Notes: generated from the letters alone by a model not told the origin. A stretch of 33,375 bases of DNA from Bacteroidaceae bacterium (GCA_017534705.1 JAFXVU010000044.1:1-33375); one strand, 5' to 3'; shown: positions 7,718 through 18,547, counted from the stretch's first letter. Numbers and translations: made by a program.

Positions 7718-10700
7718 TCACTCTATGGGTTGTGAGAGGATGATGTTGATCAGCATAGTGAGGTCGAGAATGCTGTGGTCGCCACTATAGTTGAGGTCTG
7801 CTTGAATGGCATTGAACACCTCAGGTTGTTCACCCAGCAACTTGTTGATAAGTATGGTGAGGTCGAGGATGTTGACCTTTCCATCGTTGTTCACGTCACC
7901 AGTGGCTTCCATACGGTAGAGGCGGAATCGAGCCGCCGACATCCACAAGTTCGTGGAGTTGGACGCCTCCACACCAATGGTGGCATTACCCGTAGCTGGT
8001 TGTAAGAAGGTGAGGAAGACATCATTCCAACCACGTCCGAAGAGCCCTCCTGTGTTTCCTATGGCAGGTATATCCTGAGTGGTTCTTGTTCCTTGAGCAT
8101 TCTCCGCGAAAAGCTGGTAATGGGAGATTCCCGTCTGCGCCCTTGCCGTAGTTGTAAGCACATAGTAGCCCTGTGGCAGGTTAGCGAGTTGTTGTGAGAG
8201 TGTGAAAGAAGTCACGCTGTTTACATCGATATAGGAATAGTTAGAATTACCCTCAGCATCGGTGTAAGGCTCGTTATTGAGCGTCCAGCAGTTGCTGCTG
8301 CTTGTCCACCCGTCCGTGGATATGCCTTGTGCATTGGTGATATAGGAAGTGTAGTCCTCTCCGTTATACCGCACAGCCGCGGCGTTCGACTCCACATATA
8401 CTCTTAATGAGGTGTTGAGGGCTTCCGCCTTCAGCACCGCATCAGCAGCGTTTTGAGGTGCGGCAGCCAGAGTCTCCTGGAATGCCGTCCTTAAAGTGGT
8501 GTCAGCATACGGCCATTCACTGTCTTCAAGTCCGAGGTTGGAGATGACCGCAGCGATGGCATAGTAGTTGTCGTAACTGACCTTGGCAGCCACGAAGGCA
8601 TTAGTAGCGGTGTTGAGGTCAGCGATGGCCTTCTTGAGCAAAGTCGCGTTTGCAGGCGTGTTGGCATAGTCGTTCAATGCCTGTTGGAGTGCAGTCAGTT
8701 CATCACCCGTGACGTTGGCATAGACAGTGGAAGCCTTGCCATAGACCCTGTTGGCACGAGCCAAAGCGTCGTTGTAGTTAGCGACAACAGGCGATTCCGA
8801 CACATAATACAACGTGACGTTATCCAAGGCAAGCCAGTTGGCGATGGGTGATGTCTGGTTGAGTCCTATGTCCAAAACCCCGTTGTTCACATAGACGTAA
8901 GTCTCGTATGAGCCAGTGTTCACATTGAGATAGACCTCGTCGTCGTTGGCGTAAACAAACTGCTGTTCATCAGTTCCCAATACGTTCACGTGAGCGGAGA
9001 TGGCCAGTTTATAGGTACCAGAAGGCAGACCTGTGACAGTCTGGTGCATGGTTCCGGTCATCGCAGCGCCTTTCCAGTTCTCCCAAGCATGGTTGGTAAA
9101 GCCCTGGTATGTGGAAGTGTTGGTTGTGAGTTGGTTGTTTCTCGGCTGCATGGTGGTTTCCCATCCGGCATACGAGTTGCTCTCGAAGTCACCATTCCTC
9201 ACATAGTTGGTAGCGATGAGCGTCTCCGCCGGTCCTTGGTAGGTGAGGCGGAAGCGGTCGAACACCGTCCAGTCGTTCGTCACTGTGGTGGTCTTCTTCA
9301 CGCCAATTGTCAGAGTGCCGTCGGTGACTGTCACTGTGACAGACGTGCCAGCGTAGAGCCCAGCGTTGAGGTACGAGGAAGCCTCTTCCTGAGAGTTAGG
9401 GATATAACCGAAGGTAGTGTTGACTCCAACGGTGCCGTTTCTGCCCGCTCCAGTGAAGATGGAAGGCAGTGGTGCAGTAACCTCGTTGGCGTAGAGCATG
9501 GCGTTGAGCGCCTCGTTTCTTCCCGACCGCAAGGATGCGGCATCAGCGTATCCTCCGTCGCGGTAGAATCCTTGGCAAGAAAGTACGTAAACACCGTTAG
9601 GGATGCCTGTGAGCGTTTGGTTGACATCGAAGTTGCAACTGAATTTCTCACCGTTGAAATTATCGTTGGCCCCGTCGATTTTGGGACTTCCCATCCAACT
9701 GCTGTTGCTGCCGTGGTTGCGGCTCATGTCGGCTCCAGCAATGAGGAATGTGGCATCGCGAGAGGTAATTGCTCCTGCGAGTTCTTCCACAAGGGCGTTC
9801 TTTGTATGGAGGGTCCACAGCGCGTTGGGGTTATTGGCGTTGGTTGTTGTATTCACCTCAGTCGATGTTCCCTCACAGCAGAGGTAGTTGCTTCCGTCGG
9901 CGGTGATGAGGTATGCGGTCTGTCCGTTGGCGTTGGTGGTTTCCACAAAAGTCCATGCGACGGCAGCCCCGTCCATGAAGTAGTTACTGCCTAAATAGTG
10001 GTTGTCGCCTCCGTTGCTGATATTGGTTTCGATGGTGTAGCCAGAACCGCTTGGTGCAAGAGTCACCGGATTAGCCGCCTCGCTGATGCTGGCCCGAGTG
10101 CACCAAGCGTTGTCGCCGGTGAGGAACTTGCCTGTGGCAAAGTGGCGGAAATAGAAGGTGCCCGAACCCACTTTCGAGCAAATGGCGTTGCCCTCGTCAT
10201 CCGTATTAGTGGATGAGGAACCGACCACGAGATATAGGACGCCCTCGATGACCTTCAGGTGGGCGGCTTTGTTCAGTCCCTCGAGTTTGATGTTGGACAG
10301 TTCTCCTGCAACGGTCTCACATGTTCCGATGGCATACCTGCCGTTGGCGAGTGATGTGGCATTGCGGAACTGGAAAACAGGCGTGTTGTAGGTGGGTCCG
10401 AACTCCCAGTCCTTCTTGCCTATTGATATGAACTGGGTGTTCACTTTGTCGGCAAGCGTGCCATTGAAGTCGATGACGACACGTGCACCGTATTTGAGGT
10501 TGAGGGAATCGACAGTCATCGTGGCCACAGTTCCGTCGCCACCTGGATGCAGACTTGCCGCATACTCCATGGTGATGCTACGGAATGAACCTTGGGAATT
10601 GAGGGTGGTGAAACGATGCAGCGTGGTGGAACTGTTGCGCAGGCTGCCATCGAAATTCACTGTTCCTTCCCAAATTTGCGTTTCGCCGGTGTAAGTATGA

Positions 10701-12916
10701 TCCACAGTCGCCATATTAAGGATACCGTCGCCTTGCTTCACTAACCTCATGCCGCCCGTCAATGCACCTCCGTTGAGACTGCAGGTGTAGGTAGTGCGGT
10801 TGATGGTGGGGTTGGTGGTGTTGGTGCTGTTGGTTCCTTGTACCCATGTGGGCACGTTGATGGTGAGGATATAGGGTGAGGCACCGTTGGTCACGTTGAG
10901 CGTGGTGTTGGCGTTCTCGTGGTGCAAGAGGTGTTGGTTGTTGTAGCCACTGCCGATTGTCGTGCCACTGGCAATCTGCGTGCGTCCTGTGAGGGTCAGT
11001 GGTGGTGGTGGCACGGTGAGGTCTTCCAGTTCACCGAGGAAAAAGCTGGGATGTGGCGGCTGGTTGTAGGCGTGCATCTGCCACACCATGGCCTGGCGGT
11101 ACTGGTGGTCGAACCATAGGGAGTAGATGGGGTAAGATGTAGGCATGCAAGTGGTGTAGATACGGATGTATTCGTGTCCTTCTCCCACACGCATGATGAT
11201 TTCCTCTCGCCAGTCGCCAATGATGTCGCCCGAGAAACAAGGATGGTTCTTGGACCAGTTATTGGTCTTGCATCCAGAGGAAGTGAAAAGTCGTCCACTT
11301 CCAGGCTTGATGATGGCCGCCTCACGTTCCGTTCCGGGGCTGTTGAAAACCTCGGAAAGGAGGTCACCGTCGTAGTAGATGCGGAAATTGAGGTCGCTCC
11401 ATGCGATGAAATCGCCCAAATCGCTGATGACCTGGTCAGCGACGGTGCTGACCATGCCCGTCTGGGTGCTTCGTCCGATGCTTCCGGGGTATCTGTTGGT
11501 GAAATTAGCACAAAGGGCTCTTCCATCATCGCTTGAGCTGGTATGCCGGAAATAGATTTGGCCAGTTGTGCCGTTTCGGTAGTTCATGGCAGGTTTTTCT
11601 TCGTTGCAGGCGAAGATTTCCAGTCCGTGTCGGAACGGGTCGAGGTCGCCCACATGGAGCGCGTCGCCGTGTCCCAGTCCCGTGGAATGAAGACCTTTTC
11701 CGTTGTCGTCGATGACCATCGAACCATAGATGATTTCATCCCTTCCGTCCATATCCACATCGGCAATGCTGTAGTTGTGGTTTCCCTGTCCGTAGTAAGG
11801 ACTGCTGTTTCCTTCCCAATACCACCGCTGTGTGAGTGAGTGCGTAGAAGGGTCTACATCGTAGGCGATCATCTTGTGCTTGGTGTAGATACCGCGAGCG
11901 AGGAAGATGCTGGGTTTCTTGCCATCGAGGAAGGGAGCACCGAAGAAATACTTCGAGGAACGGTGTCCATAACTGTCACCCCAGTCGCTGGCGTTGCCTC
12001 TAGTCAGGGGATAAGACATGTATCGGACGGCATCATAGATAATACCATGGTCGCCATCCATATAAACGAGGAATTCGTCGCCTGTATTGGTATAGGTCAT
12101 GTTGGCTTTATGGGTGATTGAACCACGGGTGTCCACACCGTTTCTACCGATGCGCTGAGGATATGGGGTACGTGACCCGCCACGCTGTCCATGCACCATC
12201 ATGTTGTCTCCACCGCGAAGCAACACCTCAGCCGCTCCGTCACCGTCCCAGTCGTAGGCGATGATGTTGAGCTCGTGGCTGCCGCCGCTGACCATGTTGG
12301 GACCGGCATCAATCCACCAGAGCAGAGTGCCGTCGAGTTTGTAGGCGTCGATGCGGTCGTATGCGCCGTCAGTCCGGCTCACGTACAAGTCGGCATCATC
12401 CTTGGTGCTGCGTCGCTTGACGATGATTTCCATCTCGCCGTCGCCATCGAGGTCGGCCACCTCGCAGTCGTTGGCGATGTAGGTGTTGGTGACGTCGTTT
12501 CCATTATTGTCATATACCTTGGCAAGGGGTATGTCGAAGTAGCCAGACTCGCAAGTGGTGAATTGCCTGTATTTGTAGCCATTCCATACGGTCGCTGCAC
12601 GGCATTGGTTCTGCTCCACCCCCCGTACCACAGCACTGACGGTATAGGTGCTGGAGGTTGTTCCATCCGGATCGGTGAAGTTCGATACCGTCAAAGGTGT
12701 GGCGTTGAGTTTTGTGCCGTTGCGATAGACATTGTACTTGGTGTCGTAGTACTCCTCAGCTAGAATACGCCAACTGAGAAACACGCCGCCCTCAGTCTTG
12801 GAAGCCACCAAACCGCGACTAAGTTGGTCGGTCTGCCGCTGGGCATCGGCCGAAATAATAAACATGGCTGTGAATAAAACGCAGAACAACGTTCTTCTCG
12901 CAAACAATCTTGTCAT
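7718..12916 (-). CDS. Giant multimodular PL11 rhamnogalacturonan lyase with dockerin-like C-terminus
   Basis: A 1732-residue secreted protein; the signal peptide ends near ADAQ at residue 26. Residues about 30-630 are the PL11 lyase. They open with LSRGLVASK and GGVFLSWRIL and form a beta-propeller rich in calcium-loop motifs: DLDGDGEMEII (155-165), DWDGDGAAEVLL (222-233), DVDMDGRDEIIYG (386-398) and DIIGDWREEIIM (564-575). PL11 enzymes cut the rhamnose-galacturonate backbone of rhamnogalacturonan I by beta-elimination. Residues 640-900 look like an autotransporter-type beta-strand region (GDGILNM, YTGETQIWEGTV). Residues 915-1040 are a ricin-like trefoil candidate (FYFRHFATGKFLTG). Three related beta-sandwich modules lie at about 1045-1228, 1237-1372 and 1525-1668, with a helical FIVAR-like linker at 1378-1515. 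Two dockerin-type calcium loops end the protein (GDVNNDGKVNILD, then ADLNYSGDHSILD). It is far longer than the usual 600-800 residues of the family. Confidence 0.9.
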   Translation of the reverse strand: MTRLFARRTLFCVLFTAMFIISADAQRQTDQLSRGLVASKTEGGVFLSWRILAEEYYDTKYNVYRNGTKLNATPLTVSNFTDPDGTTSSTYTVSAVVRGVEQNQCRAATVWNGYKYRQFTTCESGYFDIPLAKVYDNNGNDVTNTYIANDCEVADLDGDGEMEIIVKRRSTKDDADLYVSRTDGAYDRIDAYKLDGTLLWWIDAGPNMVSGGSHELNIIAYDWDGDGAAEVLLRGGDNMMVHGQRGGSRTPYPQRIGRNGVDTRGSITHKANMTYTNTGDEFLVYMDGDHGIIYDAVRYMSYPLTRGNASDWGDSYGHRSSKYFFGAPFLDGKKPSIFLARGIYTKHKMIAYDVDPSTHSLTQRWYWEGNSSPYYGQGNHNYSIADVDMDGRDEIIYGSMVIDDNGKGLHSTGLGHGDALHVGDLDPFRHGLEIFACNEEKPAMNYRNGTTGQIYFRHTSSSDDGRALCANFTNRYPGSIGRSTQTGMVSTVADQVISDLGDFIAWSDLNFRIYYDGDLLSEVFNSPGTEREAAIIKPGSGRLFTSSGCKTNNWSKNHPCFSGDIIGDWREEIIMRVGEGHEYIRIYTTCMPTSYPIYSLWFDHQYRQAMVWQMHAYNQPPHPSFFLGELEDLTVPPPPLTLTGRTQIASGTTIGSGYNNQHLLHHENANTTLNVTNGASPYILTINVPTWVQGTNSTNTTNPTINRTTYTCSLNGGALTGGMRLVKQGDGILNMATVDHTYTGETQIWEGTVNFDGSLRNSSTTLHRFTTLNSQGSFRSITMEYAASLHPGGDGTVATMTVDSLNLKYGARVVIDFNGTLADKVNTQFISIGKKDWEFGPTYNTPVFQFRNATSLANGRYAIGTCETVAGELSNIKLEGLNKAAHLKVIEGVLYLVVGSSSTNTDDEGNAICSKVGSGTFYFRHFATGKFLTGDNAWCTRASISEAANPVTLAPSGSGYTIETNISNGGDNHYLGSNYFMDGAAVAWTFVETTNANGQTAYLITADGSNYLCCEGTSTEVNTTTNANNPNALWTLHTKNALVEELAGAITSRDATFLIAGADMSRNHGSNSSWMGSPKIDGANDNFNGEKFSCNFDVNQTLTGIPNGVYVLSCQGFYRDGGYADAASLRSGRNEALNAMLYANEVTAPLPSIFTGAGRNGTVGVNTTFGYIPNSQEEASSYLNAGLYAGTSVTVTVTDGTLTIGVKKTTTVTNDWTVFDRFRLTYQGPAETLIATNYVRNGDFESNSYAGWETTMQPRNNQLTTNTSTYQGFTNHAWENWKGAAMTGTMHQTVTGLPSGTYKLAISAHVNVLGTDEQQFVYANDDEVYLNVNTGSYETYVYVNNGVLDIGLNQTSPIANWLALDNVTLYYVSESPVVANYNDALARANRVYGKASTVYANVTGDELTALQQALNDYANTPANATLLKKAIADLNTATNAFVAAKVSYDNYYAIAAVISNLGLEDSEWPYADTTLRTAFQETLAAAPQNAADAVLKAEALNTSLRVYVESNAAAVRYNGEDYTSYITNAQGISTDGWTSSSNCWTLNNEPYTDAEGNSNYSYIDVNSVTSFTLSQQLANLPQGYYVLTTTARAQTGISHYQLFAENAQGTRTTQDIPAIGNTGGLFGRGWNDVFLTFLQPATGNATIGVEASNSTNLWMSAARFRLYRMEATGDVNNDGKVNILDLTILINKLLGEQPEVFNAIQADLNYSGDHSILDLTMLINIILSQPIE

Positions 12917-13004
12917 AGTCGAAATCTGTTAGGATGAGTGTTAGGGAATCCGCATCAGAATAAAGGAAAGCCTTTTCCTTGAGCGGAATGTAGTTATTAA
13001 ACTG

Positions 13005-13037
13005 CAAATTTACACATTCTTATTGTGATAAAGGCAA
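13005..13037 (-). promoter_or_regulatory. Promoter of the PL11 gene
   Basis: On the minus strand the -7 box TAAATTTG (complement of 13005-13012) is perfect. A TTG (complement of 13035-13037) lies 22 bases upstream as a weak -33. The leader of about 80 bases contains a small hairpin (AAGGAAA 12963-12969 with TTTCCTT 12974-12980). Confidence 0.6.
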
Positions 13038-13079
13038 CATTTCGCTCATTTTTGAACTATAATCATTTCTTTTCCAATT

Positions 13080-13091
13080 CAGAACGTTCTG
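13080..13091. promoter_or_regulatory. Perfect 12-bp palindrome, candidate operator
   Basis: CAGAACGTTCTG reads the same on both strands. It lies in the middle of the 317-bp region between the divergent PL11 and GH43 genes, 67 bases from one -7 box and 80 from the other. Its AACGTT core with central CG resembles LacI/PurR-type operators, but no such regulator is encoded nearby. A role in joint control is an inference. Confidence 0.4.
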
Positions 13092-13171
13092 CTCAGTCTT
13101 GATACGGTCAGATAGATACAAAAACAAAAAGATGTGTTACAGCAAAAGAAACGAGATTGACGATTAGGATG

Positions 13172-13179
13172 TAAATTTG
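13172..13179 (+). promoter_or_regulatory. -7 box of the GH43-GH95 operon promoter
   Basis: TAAATTTG matches the -7 consensus and is identical to the -7 box of the divergent PL11 promoter. No good -33 is visible, which would fit an activator-dependent promoter. The ATG follows at 13234. Confidence 0.5.
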
Positions 13180-13233
13180 CATAAAATATCTACCTTGCAC
13201 TAACAAATATCAATCATACATTTACAGAAAGAG

Positions 13234-16020
13234 ATGAATTTACAGAACAGAAAACGAGCGGTTACAGCAATAGCCGCCGTCATGACGCTGATGAGTAGTT
13301 TGTCGGCGCAGAATCCTATTGTCCAGACGTGTTTCACCACCGACCCCGCGCCCATGGTTCACGGAGACCGCATATACATCTATACAGGGCACGATGAGGA
13401 CAATGCCGATTTCTTCTGGATGCAGGAATGGCGTGTTTATTCTTCTGCCGATATGGTCAACTGGACCGACCATGGTTCTCCCTTGGCTTTGGAGAGTTTC
13501 TCATGGGCCGACGACCGTGCTTGGGCTCCCCAGTGCATAGAGCGCAACGGCAAGTTCTACTGGTATGTCTGCGCCCATTCGAAAATATCCGGAGGCATGG
13601 CCATAGGTGTGGCTGTGGGCGACAGTCCTACAGGGCCGTTCCGCGATGCCATTGGCAAACCTCTGTTCGAGAACGGTTCATGGGACCATATCGACCCCAC
13701 CGTCTTTATCGACGATGACGGCCAGGCGTGGCTCTACTGGGGCAACCCCCGCGTCTATTACCTGAAACTCAACCCCGACATGATATCCTATGAAGGCGAA
13801 GTGGGTATGATGGAAATGACAGAAGAAGGTTTCGGCGCACCAGTAGGCAAAGAACGCGACAGAAACAAGGAATACAAGGACAGCTACGTAGAAGGTCCAT
13901 GGATTATGAAACGTCCCGCCGTCAGTCCACAGAATGGCAAGAAAACGGCAAAAGCGGGGAAAGGTCTCGACCCTTATTTCCTACTTTATGCCGCAGGCGG
14001 AGTTCCTGAGCATATCTCGTACAGCACCGCACCCACGCCTACAGGTCCATGGACCTATGCTGGCGCCATCATGCCGCTTTGCGACACGGGTTCTTTCACC
14101 AACCATTGCGGTGTAGCCCATTTCAAAGGCCACGACTATTTCTTCTATCACACTGGCAAATTGCCTGGTGGCGGCGGTTTCGGCCGAAGCGTTTCTGTGG
14201 AGGAATTCAAGTACAATCCCGATGGTTCTTTCCCCACCATCATGCCCACTGTTGAGGGTGTGGAGCCTGTGGGAACCTTCAATCCTTATGCCATGGTAGA
14301 AGCAGAAACCATGGCCTACTCAAAAGGGCTGAAGACTGAAGAGGACGATTCTGTTGGCGTCTATGTCACCGACATCCACAACGGCGACTACATCAAGTTG
14401 AGGAATGTGGATTTCCGCAGAATGATGCCGCGCACATTCACCGCAGTTGTGGCAAGTGGCTTGCGCGGTGGTTCAATCGAAGTGCGCGTCGACAGCCTTG
14501 CCGGCCAGTTGTTGACCCGTCTTCAGGTGGGTCACACAGGTGGTTGGAACCGTTGGCAGACACTCGTTGCCGACATCACCTCCAAAGTAGTGGGTGTGCA
14601 CGACCTCTACCTGGTCTTCAAAGGCCGGAAGGGTCCAAAGCTCTTCAACTTCGACCGCTGGCAGATGCGCGGCATCGAACAGTGCAACATGCCATTCACA
14701 CAGACCAAGTTCACAGCCGACCCATCACCATTGGTCGTAGGCGACACTCTCTTCCTCTTCACTTCCCATGACGCGTCGCCAGAGCATATCGTCGACCCTA
14801 ACGAGCGCAGTTCAGCCGGTTTCTTCATGTACGACTGGTTGCTCTACTCCACGACCGACATGGTGAACTGGACCGAACACGGAGCGGTGGCATCCCTCAA
14901 GGATTTCGCATGGCGTAGCCGCGACAACGGCGGTTGGGCCATCCAATGTGTGGAGCGTGACGGCAAATACTACCTCTACGCTCCCTTGCACGGACACGGT
15001 ATCGGCGTGCTGACCAGCGACTCGCCTTACGGTCCATTCAAAGACCCATTGGAAAAGCCCTTGGTGTGGGACCAAAGCAACTGGTACGATATCGACCCGA
15101 CAGTTTTCACCGACAAGGACGGGCAAGCCTATATGTACTGGGGCAACCCCATCACAATGTACGCACGACTCAACAACGACATGATTTCGCTCAAGGACAG
15201 TGTCACCCACTTGCCTTACCGTATCCAGCACTACCAAGAGGGTCCATGGTTTTACGAGCGCAATAGACACTACTATCTTGCGTTCGCTTCCACCTGCTGC
15301 CCCGAAGGACTGGGCTACGCCATGAGCAACTCACCCACCGGACCTTGGAAGACCATGGGGTACATCATGCCACCCACCCCACGCGACCGAGGCAACCACC
15401 CAGGCATCGCCGACTTCAAGGGACATAGCTACTGCTTCGGACAGAACTACGACCTTATGCACCTCGACATCCAAGAGCACCATGAACGTCGGTCAGTGAC
15501 TTGCGCCGAAATCAAATACAATGCTGACGGCACCATTCAAGAACTGCCTTACTGGCTCGACCAAAATCCCCTCGACCAATTGCATTGGTTGAATCCCTAT
15601 ACACGTGTGGAAGCCGAAACCATGGCTTGGGGCTATGGCCTCAAGAGCGCCAAGATGGGCATAGAGAACACTGGTGTGGTGGCCGACATGCCTTTCTCCA
15701 CCGGCAAACGCAACATGTATGTCACCGACATCGACAATGAGGAGTATATCAGAGTCAGGGGTGTTGATTTCGGCAGCACATCGGCCAAGCAATTCCTGCT
15801 CCAAGCCGCCGCACAAGGGTCATGCCGTGTCACCCTGCATATCGACCAGTATGACGGTCCTGTCATCGGTGAATTGACCGTGAAACCTACCGGAACACTC
15901 GACAAATACCGTTCATTCACAGCAAAAGTGAATGGTGCAACCGGCATACACGACCTCTATCTCTGCTTCGACCAAGCCGATGGCGAGGTGCGCTTAGACT
16001 ATTGGATGTTCAAGAAATAA
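13234..16020 (+). CDS. Tandem GH43-CBM6-GH43-CBM6 glycosidase
   Basis: A 928-residue secreted enzyme; the signal peptide ends near LSAQ at residue 26. It contains two full five-bladed-propeller GH43 domains, at about 28-345 and 485-780, each followed by a CBM6-like module (about 350-480 and 787-928, both opening with a VEAETMA motif). Each GH43 copy keeps the three catalytic residues: base Asp37 or Asp496 (TTDPAP, TADPSP), pKa modulator Asp154 or Asp621 (both IDPTVF), and acid Glu220 or Glu669 (both EGPW). GH43 enzymes are inverting arabinofuranosidases, xylosidases or galactosidases. With PL11 and GH95 next door, removal of arabinan or galactan side chains of pectin is likely, but the subfamily cannot be settled by eye. 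The stop is 13 bases before the GH95 gene, so the two are co-transcribed. Confidence 0.9.
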   Translation: MNLQNRKRAVTAIAAVMTLMSSLSAQNPIVQTCFTTDPAPMVHGDRIYIYTGHDEDNADFFWMQEWRVYSSADMVNWTDHGSPLALESFSWADDRAWAPQCIERNGKFYWYVCAHSKISGGMAIGVAVGDSPTGPFRDAIGKPLFENGSWDHIDPTVFIDDDGQAWLYWGNPRVYYLKLNPDMISYEGEVGMMEMTEEGFGAPVGKERDRNKEYKDSYVEGPWIMKRPAVSPQNGKKTAKAGKGLDPYFLLYAAGGVPEHISYSTAPTPTGPWTYAGAIMPLCDTGSFTNHCGVAHFKGHDYFFYHTGKLPGGGGFGRSVSVEEFKYNPDGSFPTIMPTVEGVEPVGTFNPYAMVEAETMAYSKGLKTEEDDSVGVYVTDIHNGDYIKLRNVDFRRMMPRTFTAVVASGLRGGSIEVRVDSLAGQLLTRLQVGHTGGWNRWQTLVADITSKVVGVHDLYLVFKGRKGPKLFNFDRWQMRGIEQCNMPFTQTKFTADPSPLVVGDTLFLFTSHDASPEHIVDPNERSSAGFFMYDWLLYSTTDMVNWTEHGAVASLKDFAWRSRDNGGWAIQCVERDGKYYLYAPLHGHGIGVLTSDSPYGPFKDPLEKPLVWDQSNWYDIDPTVFTDKDGQAYMYWGNPITMYARLNNDMISLKDSVTHLPYRIQHYQEGPWFYERNRHYYLAFASTCCPEGLGYAMSNSPTGPWKTMGYIMPPTPRDRGNHPGIADFKGHSYCFGQNYDLMHLDIQEHHERRSVTCAEIKYNADGTIQELPYWLDQNPLDQLHWLNPYTRVEAETMAWGYGLKSAKMGIENTGVVADMPFSTGKRNMYVTDIDNEEYIRVRGVDFGSTSAKQFLLQAAAQGSCRVTLHIDQYDGPVIGELTVKPTGTLDKYRSFTAKVNGATGIHDLYLCFDQADGEVRLDYWMFKK

Positions 16021-16033
16021 TAAATCAACGAAT

Positions 16034-18511
16034 ATGAAACGCTTTTATACCCTAACAATCTTGATGGCCTTGGCTACGCTAAGCGCTATGGCGCAGCCTC
16101 ACAGGCTTTGGTACAGTCATCCCGCTTCTCATTGGCTGGAAGCACTCCCCATCGGCAACTCGCAATTGGGCGCCATGGTCTATGGCGGCACTGAGGTGGA
16201 GGAGATACAACTCAACGAGGAAACATTCTGGTCGGGGTCGCCTCACAACAACAATTCCACAGAATCCAAGGAACACATGCAAGAGATACGCGACCTCATC
16301 TTCAAAGGGCAGGAAAGTGATGCTCATGCCTTGATTGACAAATATGTGGTCAAAGGTCCTCATGGTATGCGCTATCTGACTCTGGGCAGCCTCAAACTGA
16401 ACCTCGGGCATCAAAGTGTGACGAATTATCAACGCGACTTGCAATTAGACAAGGCCATTGCCACCACCCATTACACGGTAGATGGTGTGAATTACGAGCG
16501 CACAGTGTTCGCATCACAGACCGACCATGCCATCATCGTACAACTGACTGCCAGCAAACGGGGCAAGCTGAACTTCCGTTTGTCGCATGAGGGTCCTATT
16601 CAGGCCAACCGCAGCGTGGAGGCACATCAACTGACCGCAACCATGAAAAATGTGGAACAAGAGGGCGTGCCTGCAGGACTGACCGCTGAACTCCGGGTGC
16701 AAGTACTGGCCGACGGCAAAGTGACCGACGGGAATGAGGACATCAGTGTGGAGAACGCCACTTCCGCCACCCTATTCATCGTCGCCGCCACAAATTTCGT
16801 CAACTATTATACCATCAACGGTGACCCACACCAGAAAAACGACAACGCTCTCGCAGCGCTGAAAGGTATGAACTTCAAGCGTTTGCTCGACCGTCATGTG
16901 AAGAAATACCGCGAACAGTACGACCGTGTCAGCCTTACACTGGCCAAGTCGGCAGATTCTGAACTGGAAACCGACAAACGTCTTGCCGCATACGCAGCCA
17001 AGGCTGACAGCCAAACGGGCATCTCCAGCGGATACGACGCAGACATGGCAGCACTCATGATGCAGTACGGACGCTACCTACTCATCTCGTCTTCACAGCC
17101 TGGTGGTCAGGCTGCCAACCTTCAAGGTGTGTGGAACAACAGCATGAACGCTCCTTGGGACTCGAAATACACCATCAACATCAATGCCGAGATGAACTAC
17201 TGGCCTGCACTGGTGGGAAACTTGGCTGAGACCCAGATGCCGCTGTTCACTCTCATCAAAGACCTTAGCCAAACAGGCGCACAGACCGCACAGACCATGT
17301 ATGGCTGCCGCGGATGGGTGGCGCATCACAACACCGACATCTGGCGCATAGCCGGTCCCGTTGACGGCACCCCCTGGGGTATGTTCCCCACTGGTGGAGC
17401 ATGGCTGACCACACATCTTTGGCAGCACTACCTCTACACTGGCAACAAGCAATTCCTGGCAGAGTATTTCGATGTGATGAAAGGCGCAGCCGATTTCCTG
17501 CTCGACTATATGCATGTGAATCCTCAATATGGCTGGCTGATGACAGTACCGACAGTATCGCCGGAACATGGTCCTGAAGGCAAGGGAACAAACGTCACTG
17601 CTGGTTCTACCATGGACAACCAGATAGTGCTTGACGTATTGAGCCAGACACTGAAAGCGATGGACGTCTTAGGTGTCAACGACCCCGATTACGCCAAGCG
17701 GTTGCGGGATGCCATTGCACAGCTTCCTCCTATGCAGATAGGTCGTTACGGGCAACTGCAGGAATGGCTCATCGACGCCGACAATCCCAGGGATGAACAC
17801 CGCCATATCTCCCATCTTTATGGTCTCTATCCTTCGAGCCAAATCTCACCATACTCTCATCCCGAATTGTTCACTGCCGCCGCCAACACACTCCGCCAGC
17901 GAGGCGACATGGCCACAGGATGGAGTCTGGGATGGAAAATCAATTTCTGGGCGCGTATGCTCGACGGCAACCACGCCTACAAAATCATCAACAACATGCT
18001 GCACCTGCTGCCAGAGGACCGTCAGGCTCGACAGTACCCCAACGGCCGCACCTACCCCAACCTCTTCGACGCTCACCCACCTTTCCAGATTGACGGCAAC
18101 TTCGGATATGCCGCCGGTGTATGCGAAATGCTCTTACAGAGCCACGACGGAGCCGTGCACCTCTTGCCTGCTCTTCCCGACGCATGGGCAGAGGGCGAGG
18201 TGAAAGGTTTGCGTGCCCGCGGTGGTTTCACTGTGGATATGAAGTGGTCAAACGGACAGTTGGCACAAGCAGAAATCAAGTCCAGCATCGGCGGAACACT
18301 TCGTTTACGTTCATACGTGCCTCTTCAAGGCAAGAATCTGAAGCCTGCTGTGGGCGTCTGCCCAAATGCTTTGCTACGCCCTGTGGAGGTGAAGCAGCCA
18401 CTCATTTCCTCCGAGCTGAGCTCGTTCGAGAAGATACCTGTCAAGCAAGTATATGAATATGATGTAGAGACCCAACCTGGCAGCATCATCCGTTTGGAAC
18501 ATAAAAAATGA
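16034..18511 (+). CDS. GH95 alpha-L-fucosidase or alpha-L-galactosidase
   Basis: An 825-residue secreted glycosidase with a signal peptide ending near AMAQ at residue 21. The N-terminal beta-sandwich opens with [18 protein letters not shown] and QLGAMVYGG, and carries LNEETFWSG at 60-68, the hallmark of GH95. The alpha/alpha-barrel holds the catalytic set: [11 protein letters not shown] with Asn382 and Asn384, VSPEHG with Glu511 as acid, and QIDGNFG with Asp687. These match the Asn-Asn-Glu-Asp system described for the GH95 fucosidase AfcA. GH95 enzymes invert alpha-L-fucosides, and some plant-glycan members prefer alpha-L-galactosides; both occur on pectin and xyloglucan side chains. It is the second gene of the GH43 operon and ends at a textbook terminator. 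Length is normal and the gene appears intact. Confidence 0.92.
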   Translation: MKRFYTLTILMALATLSAMAQPHRLWYSHPASHWLEALPIGNSQLGAMVYGGTEVEEIQLNEETFWSGSPHNNNSTESKEHMQEIRDLIFKGQESDAHALIDKYVVKGPHGMRYLTLGSLKLNLGHQSVTNYQRDLQLDKAIATTHYTVDGVNYERTVFASQTDHAIIVQLTASKRGKLNFRLSHEGPIQANRSVEAHQLTATMKNVEQEGVPAGLTAELRVQVLADGKVTDGNEDISVENATSATLFIVAATNFVNYYTINGDPHQKNDNALAALKGMNFKRLLDRHVKKYREQYDRVSLTLAKSADSELETDKRLAAYAAKADSQTGISSGYDADMAALMMQYGRYLLISSSQPGGQAANLQGVWNNSMNAPWDSKYTININAEMNYWPALVGNLAETQMPLFTLIKDLSQTGAQTAQTMYGCRGWVAHHNTDIWRIAGPVDGTPWGMFPTGGAWLTTHLWQHYLYTGNKQFLAEYFDVMKGAADFLLDYMHVNPQYGWLMTVPTVSPEHGPEGKGTNVTAGSTMDNQIVLDVLSQTLKAMDVLGVNDPDYAKRLRDAIAQLPPMQIGRYGQLQEWLIDADNPRDEHRHISHLYGLYPSSQISPYSHPELFTAAANTLRQRGDMATGWSLGWKINFWARMLDGNHAYKIINNMLHLLPEDRQARQYPNGRTYPNLFDAHPPFQIDGNFGYAAGVCEMLLQSHDGAVHLLPALPDAWAEGEVKGLRARGGFTVDMKWSNGQLAQAEIKSSIGGTLRLRSYVPLQGKNLKPAVGVCPNALLRPVEVKQPLISSELSSFEKIPVKQVYEYDVETQPGSIIRLEHKK

Positions 18512-18547
18512 CTCAAGGGGGCGTGAATGGCCCCCTTGAGTTTTTTT
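18511..18547 (+). terminator. Intrinsic terminator of the GH43-GH95 operon
   Basis: CTCAAGGGGGC (18512-18522) pairs perfectly with GCCCCCTTGAG (18530-18540), with a seven-base loop and seven T residues (18541-18547). The stem touches the GH95 stop codon. Confidence 0.92.

Noticed and set aside
8990..9994. Long open frame of 334 codons on the plus strand
   Set aside because: It lies entirely antisense to the PL11 gene, has no domain features, and reflects codon bias of the real gene on the other strand.
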